A stretch of 64,000 nucleotides of DNA from Anopheles merus (Eukaryota > Arthropoda > Insecta > Diptera > Culicidae). Positions 62,001 to 64,000 of this stretch are shown here, one piece after another; positions within the stretch are counted from its first letter, which is position 1, and each line of letters starts with the position of its first letter. The position numbers and the translations under genes are program-made. The notes under the pieces were generated by a model. That model did no database searches, had not been told where the DNA came from, and was given only the letters and a program-made list of their open reading frames with translations. Location: contig NC_054083.1 in the NCBI RefSeq assembly GCF_017562075.2, forward strand, positions 40,841,255 through 40,905,254, given 5' to 3'.

Positions 62001-64000
62001 TTAAGCAGGGATGGGAGCCTGCTCGTAGAAATCGGGCTCATCCTCTGCGCCTTCGTTCGGTTGGCTTCCATCGAGCTAAAAGTTAAGATACAAAAGCGTT
62101 ATTTTAGTGATCTCTGGACCCTGGGGAAGAGATATAAAACTTACAGCACGCAACTCCAGGGGCGAAAAGATGCTCTCCAGCTGCTTCCGGATCGGTACCA
62201 TCATGATCAGGAAGAAGGGAAAGGCGAGCGAGAACGGGGACGACTTGACCGCCCACAGCATGGCCAGCGCCAGTATCTGCACGAAGGTAAACAGGTGCAT
62301 CTTCCAGGTCGGGACGCGTCGCACGAATGGCACTTGTGGATGGTGCTTCACCGGCATCAGGTACAGCCGCAATCTGTGTGGTTGGAATTTCCAAGAAGTT
62401 GCAGTGAAGACATGATCCTGCCTAGAGTTCCACGATCATCGATGGGATACTTACCGCTCGAAGAACTGCACACCGCTCATGGAAGCAATGCCCATGTACA
62501 GGAACACACCGAACAGTACGGACATCGGGATGAGGCGCAAGATTGGAGCCATCGTTACGGACAACCCGACCATAAGCGACACGAAGAAGCCCGATATTCT
62601 TTGCTCCTTCACGTCCGTAATGTGCGGCGCATCTCCGGGGGCGTGCGTTCTGTGGAGAGGATTTGATTTTGGAGTTAGATTTCTACTGGTACGACCACTG
62701 GTTCCAACTACCTACCTCGACATGATGGTGACGGCTGACACGTGCGTCACCGACCGTACGGTGGCGGCACAGTGCCACGGCATACCGAAGAACCCGCAGA
62801 CGGTGTTCAGGAAGCACAGCAGCACAATGTCCATGTGCAGGCCCGAGCCCTTCTTCAACCCCCGCTCGGGCTTGTCCACGATCAGCTCGGAGATGTGCGT
62901 CTCCATGAAGATCAGGATGTACACCAGCAGGGCGGGAATGCCGGCAACAAACGGCATCCAGCCGGGAACGCCACCGAGCGGAATGATCCATCCGCGGCGC
63001 GTTTCATCGCTCGGCGACAGGCCTTCCGGTACGCTGAGCTTCTCCGTGTACACCTGCGGGATCATGTAGTCGACCAGCACGAACAGCGCGATCGAGATCG
63101 GCACACCGAAGTCACCGAGGGCACGGCGGGCGTTACGCCCCAGGAAGTGGGAGTTGCGGAACAGCTTCAGATAGTAGGCCAGCGAGAACGTGCCGAGCGT
63201 GAGGATGGTGCAGAAGAGGGCCGTGTTGGGTCGGTTCAGTGGCCCGGTGCCGTCTTCCGGGATGAGCAGATTGGCCGCGTCCTGTGCCATTGCGATCGTA
63301 CCGTTCACGGCCGTTGTTAGACTCTCGGCCAGCAGCTCGGAGGTGGGTGTCGTTCCATTGCGCTCCTCCTCCAGGTAGGGCATCGGGAGCGGCTGTGGCT
63401 CGGTGACGTTCTTGTACAGGTACTCCGCCAACAGCGGATGGCGCTTGTACACGGACAGCAGCTTCATCACCGTCTCGACGATGTAGATCAGCGTGATGAG
63501 CGCGGAGAAGATTTCCTGCGTAAAGCGCGTGAAAAGCCGCACGTACACGCTGCCCTCGAACGCGGACACTACCAGCGCAATCACCGCCAGCCAGCACCCC
63601 ACGTACACCCGCACCGTGAGAAAGCTGAAGTCGTTCGAGATGCAAAACTGGTTCAGCGCTTCGTCGAACAGTAGCAGCGGCCCAGTCGTCCCGATAATGA
63701 CCAACGGCTGTCCCGCGAGCAGATGAAACACCAGCCCCACCATCGAGGCCGACACGAGCGTTTCCGAGATGCCAATCAGGTTGTGCGTCTTGTCCGAGGA
63801 CAGCCCCCCGAACGTGATGGCCGTCGACAAGGCGGCAAAGTACATGAAGATGGTCGCCGCCAGCGTTTCCGTGTTCAGCCCGTCCATGATGTCGCTCTTG
63901 TACATCGGGTAGCGCCGCTTGATGTCGTTGATCAGGCCGCCCCACAGGCGGTTCGTCTTTTCCAGCGGGTTTTTGGGTGGCTTCTTCCCATCGCCGCCAC
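62001..64000 (-). CDS. Ae2: SLC4-family anion exchanger (AE type), C-terminal part, cut by the window end
   Basis: Four coding exons are visible: 64000-62716 (continuing beyond the window), 62649-62455, 62373-62145 and 62075-62001. Phases agree. The protein begins mid-way at [17 protein letters not shown], the segment just before the membrane domain. The rest spans the SLC4 transmembrane domain with its signatures: [93 protein letters not shown] and [17 protein letters not shown] and NGT sites for N-glycosylation lie in the large extracellular loop. The tail ends [13 protein letters not shown]. Overall similarity is to the chloride/bicarbonate exchangers AE1-3 rather than to the sodium-driven members; Drosophila CG8177 is the likely orthologue. 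Such proteins exchange chloride for bicarbonate across the plasma membrane. The N-terminal cytoplasmic domain and start codon are outside the window. Confidence 0.93.

Overview
The window looks like chromosomal DNA of a mosquito, most likely Anopheles. The evidence is insect-type genes with GT-AG introns (some under 100 bp, one about 32 kb), abundant CA/GA microsatellites, long AT-rich non-coding stretches, and proteins that read as dipteran orthologues (Polycomb, NudC, a TBC1D8/9 GTPase-activating protein, an SLC4 anion exchanger). There are no bacterial operons, rRNA genes or CRISPR arrays, and I recognised no tRNA gene.

Layout, left to right. Positions 1-37292 (+) hold one very long gene for an unrecognised, probably tail-anchored membrane protein. 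It has two alternative coding first exons (3514-3603 and 15616-15639), both joining in phase 0 to a common body at 35626-37292. Its 32-kb intron carries microsatellites, a 35-bp tandem repeat, a degraded hAT-like element at about 22 kb, and a candidate recursive splice site near 25.93 kb. NudC (minus, 38717-39942) converges on its 3' end.

Positions 40314-46225 are a 5.9-kb IS630-Tc1-mariner DD34E transposon with a TA target duplication, near-identical terminal inverted repeats of about 678 bp and an intact 374-aa transposase. Its interior holds two further pieces: a 1.2-kb foldback hAT-like element with an exact 8-bp target duplication, and a decayed, apparently retrotransposed copy of a host ZNF593/BUD20-type zinc-finger gene. 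The transposon lies between the divergently transcribed NudC and Polycomb genes.

Polycomb (plus, 47241-50465) has an N-terminal chromodomain split by one intron and a C-terminal Pc box. Its 3' flank contains a 229-bp Tc1/mariner-type MITE. TBC1D8/9 follows (minus, 12 coding exons, 53882-58742), then a microsatellite-rich interval, then the 3' part of an SLC4 anion exchanger (minus, 62001 to beyond 64000).

The genes do not form a pathway: chromatin silencing, dynein/chaperone function, Rab regulation and bicarbonate transport are simply neighbours. Exon coordinates come from reading splice sites and checking phase, and may be off by a base or two where noted.
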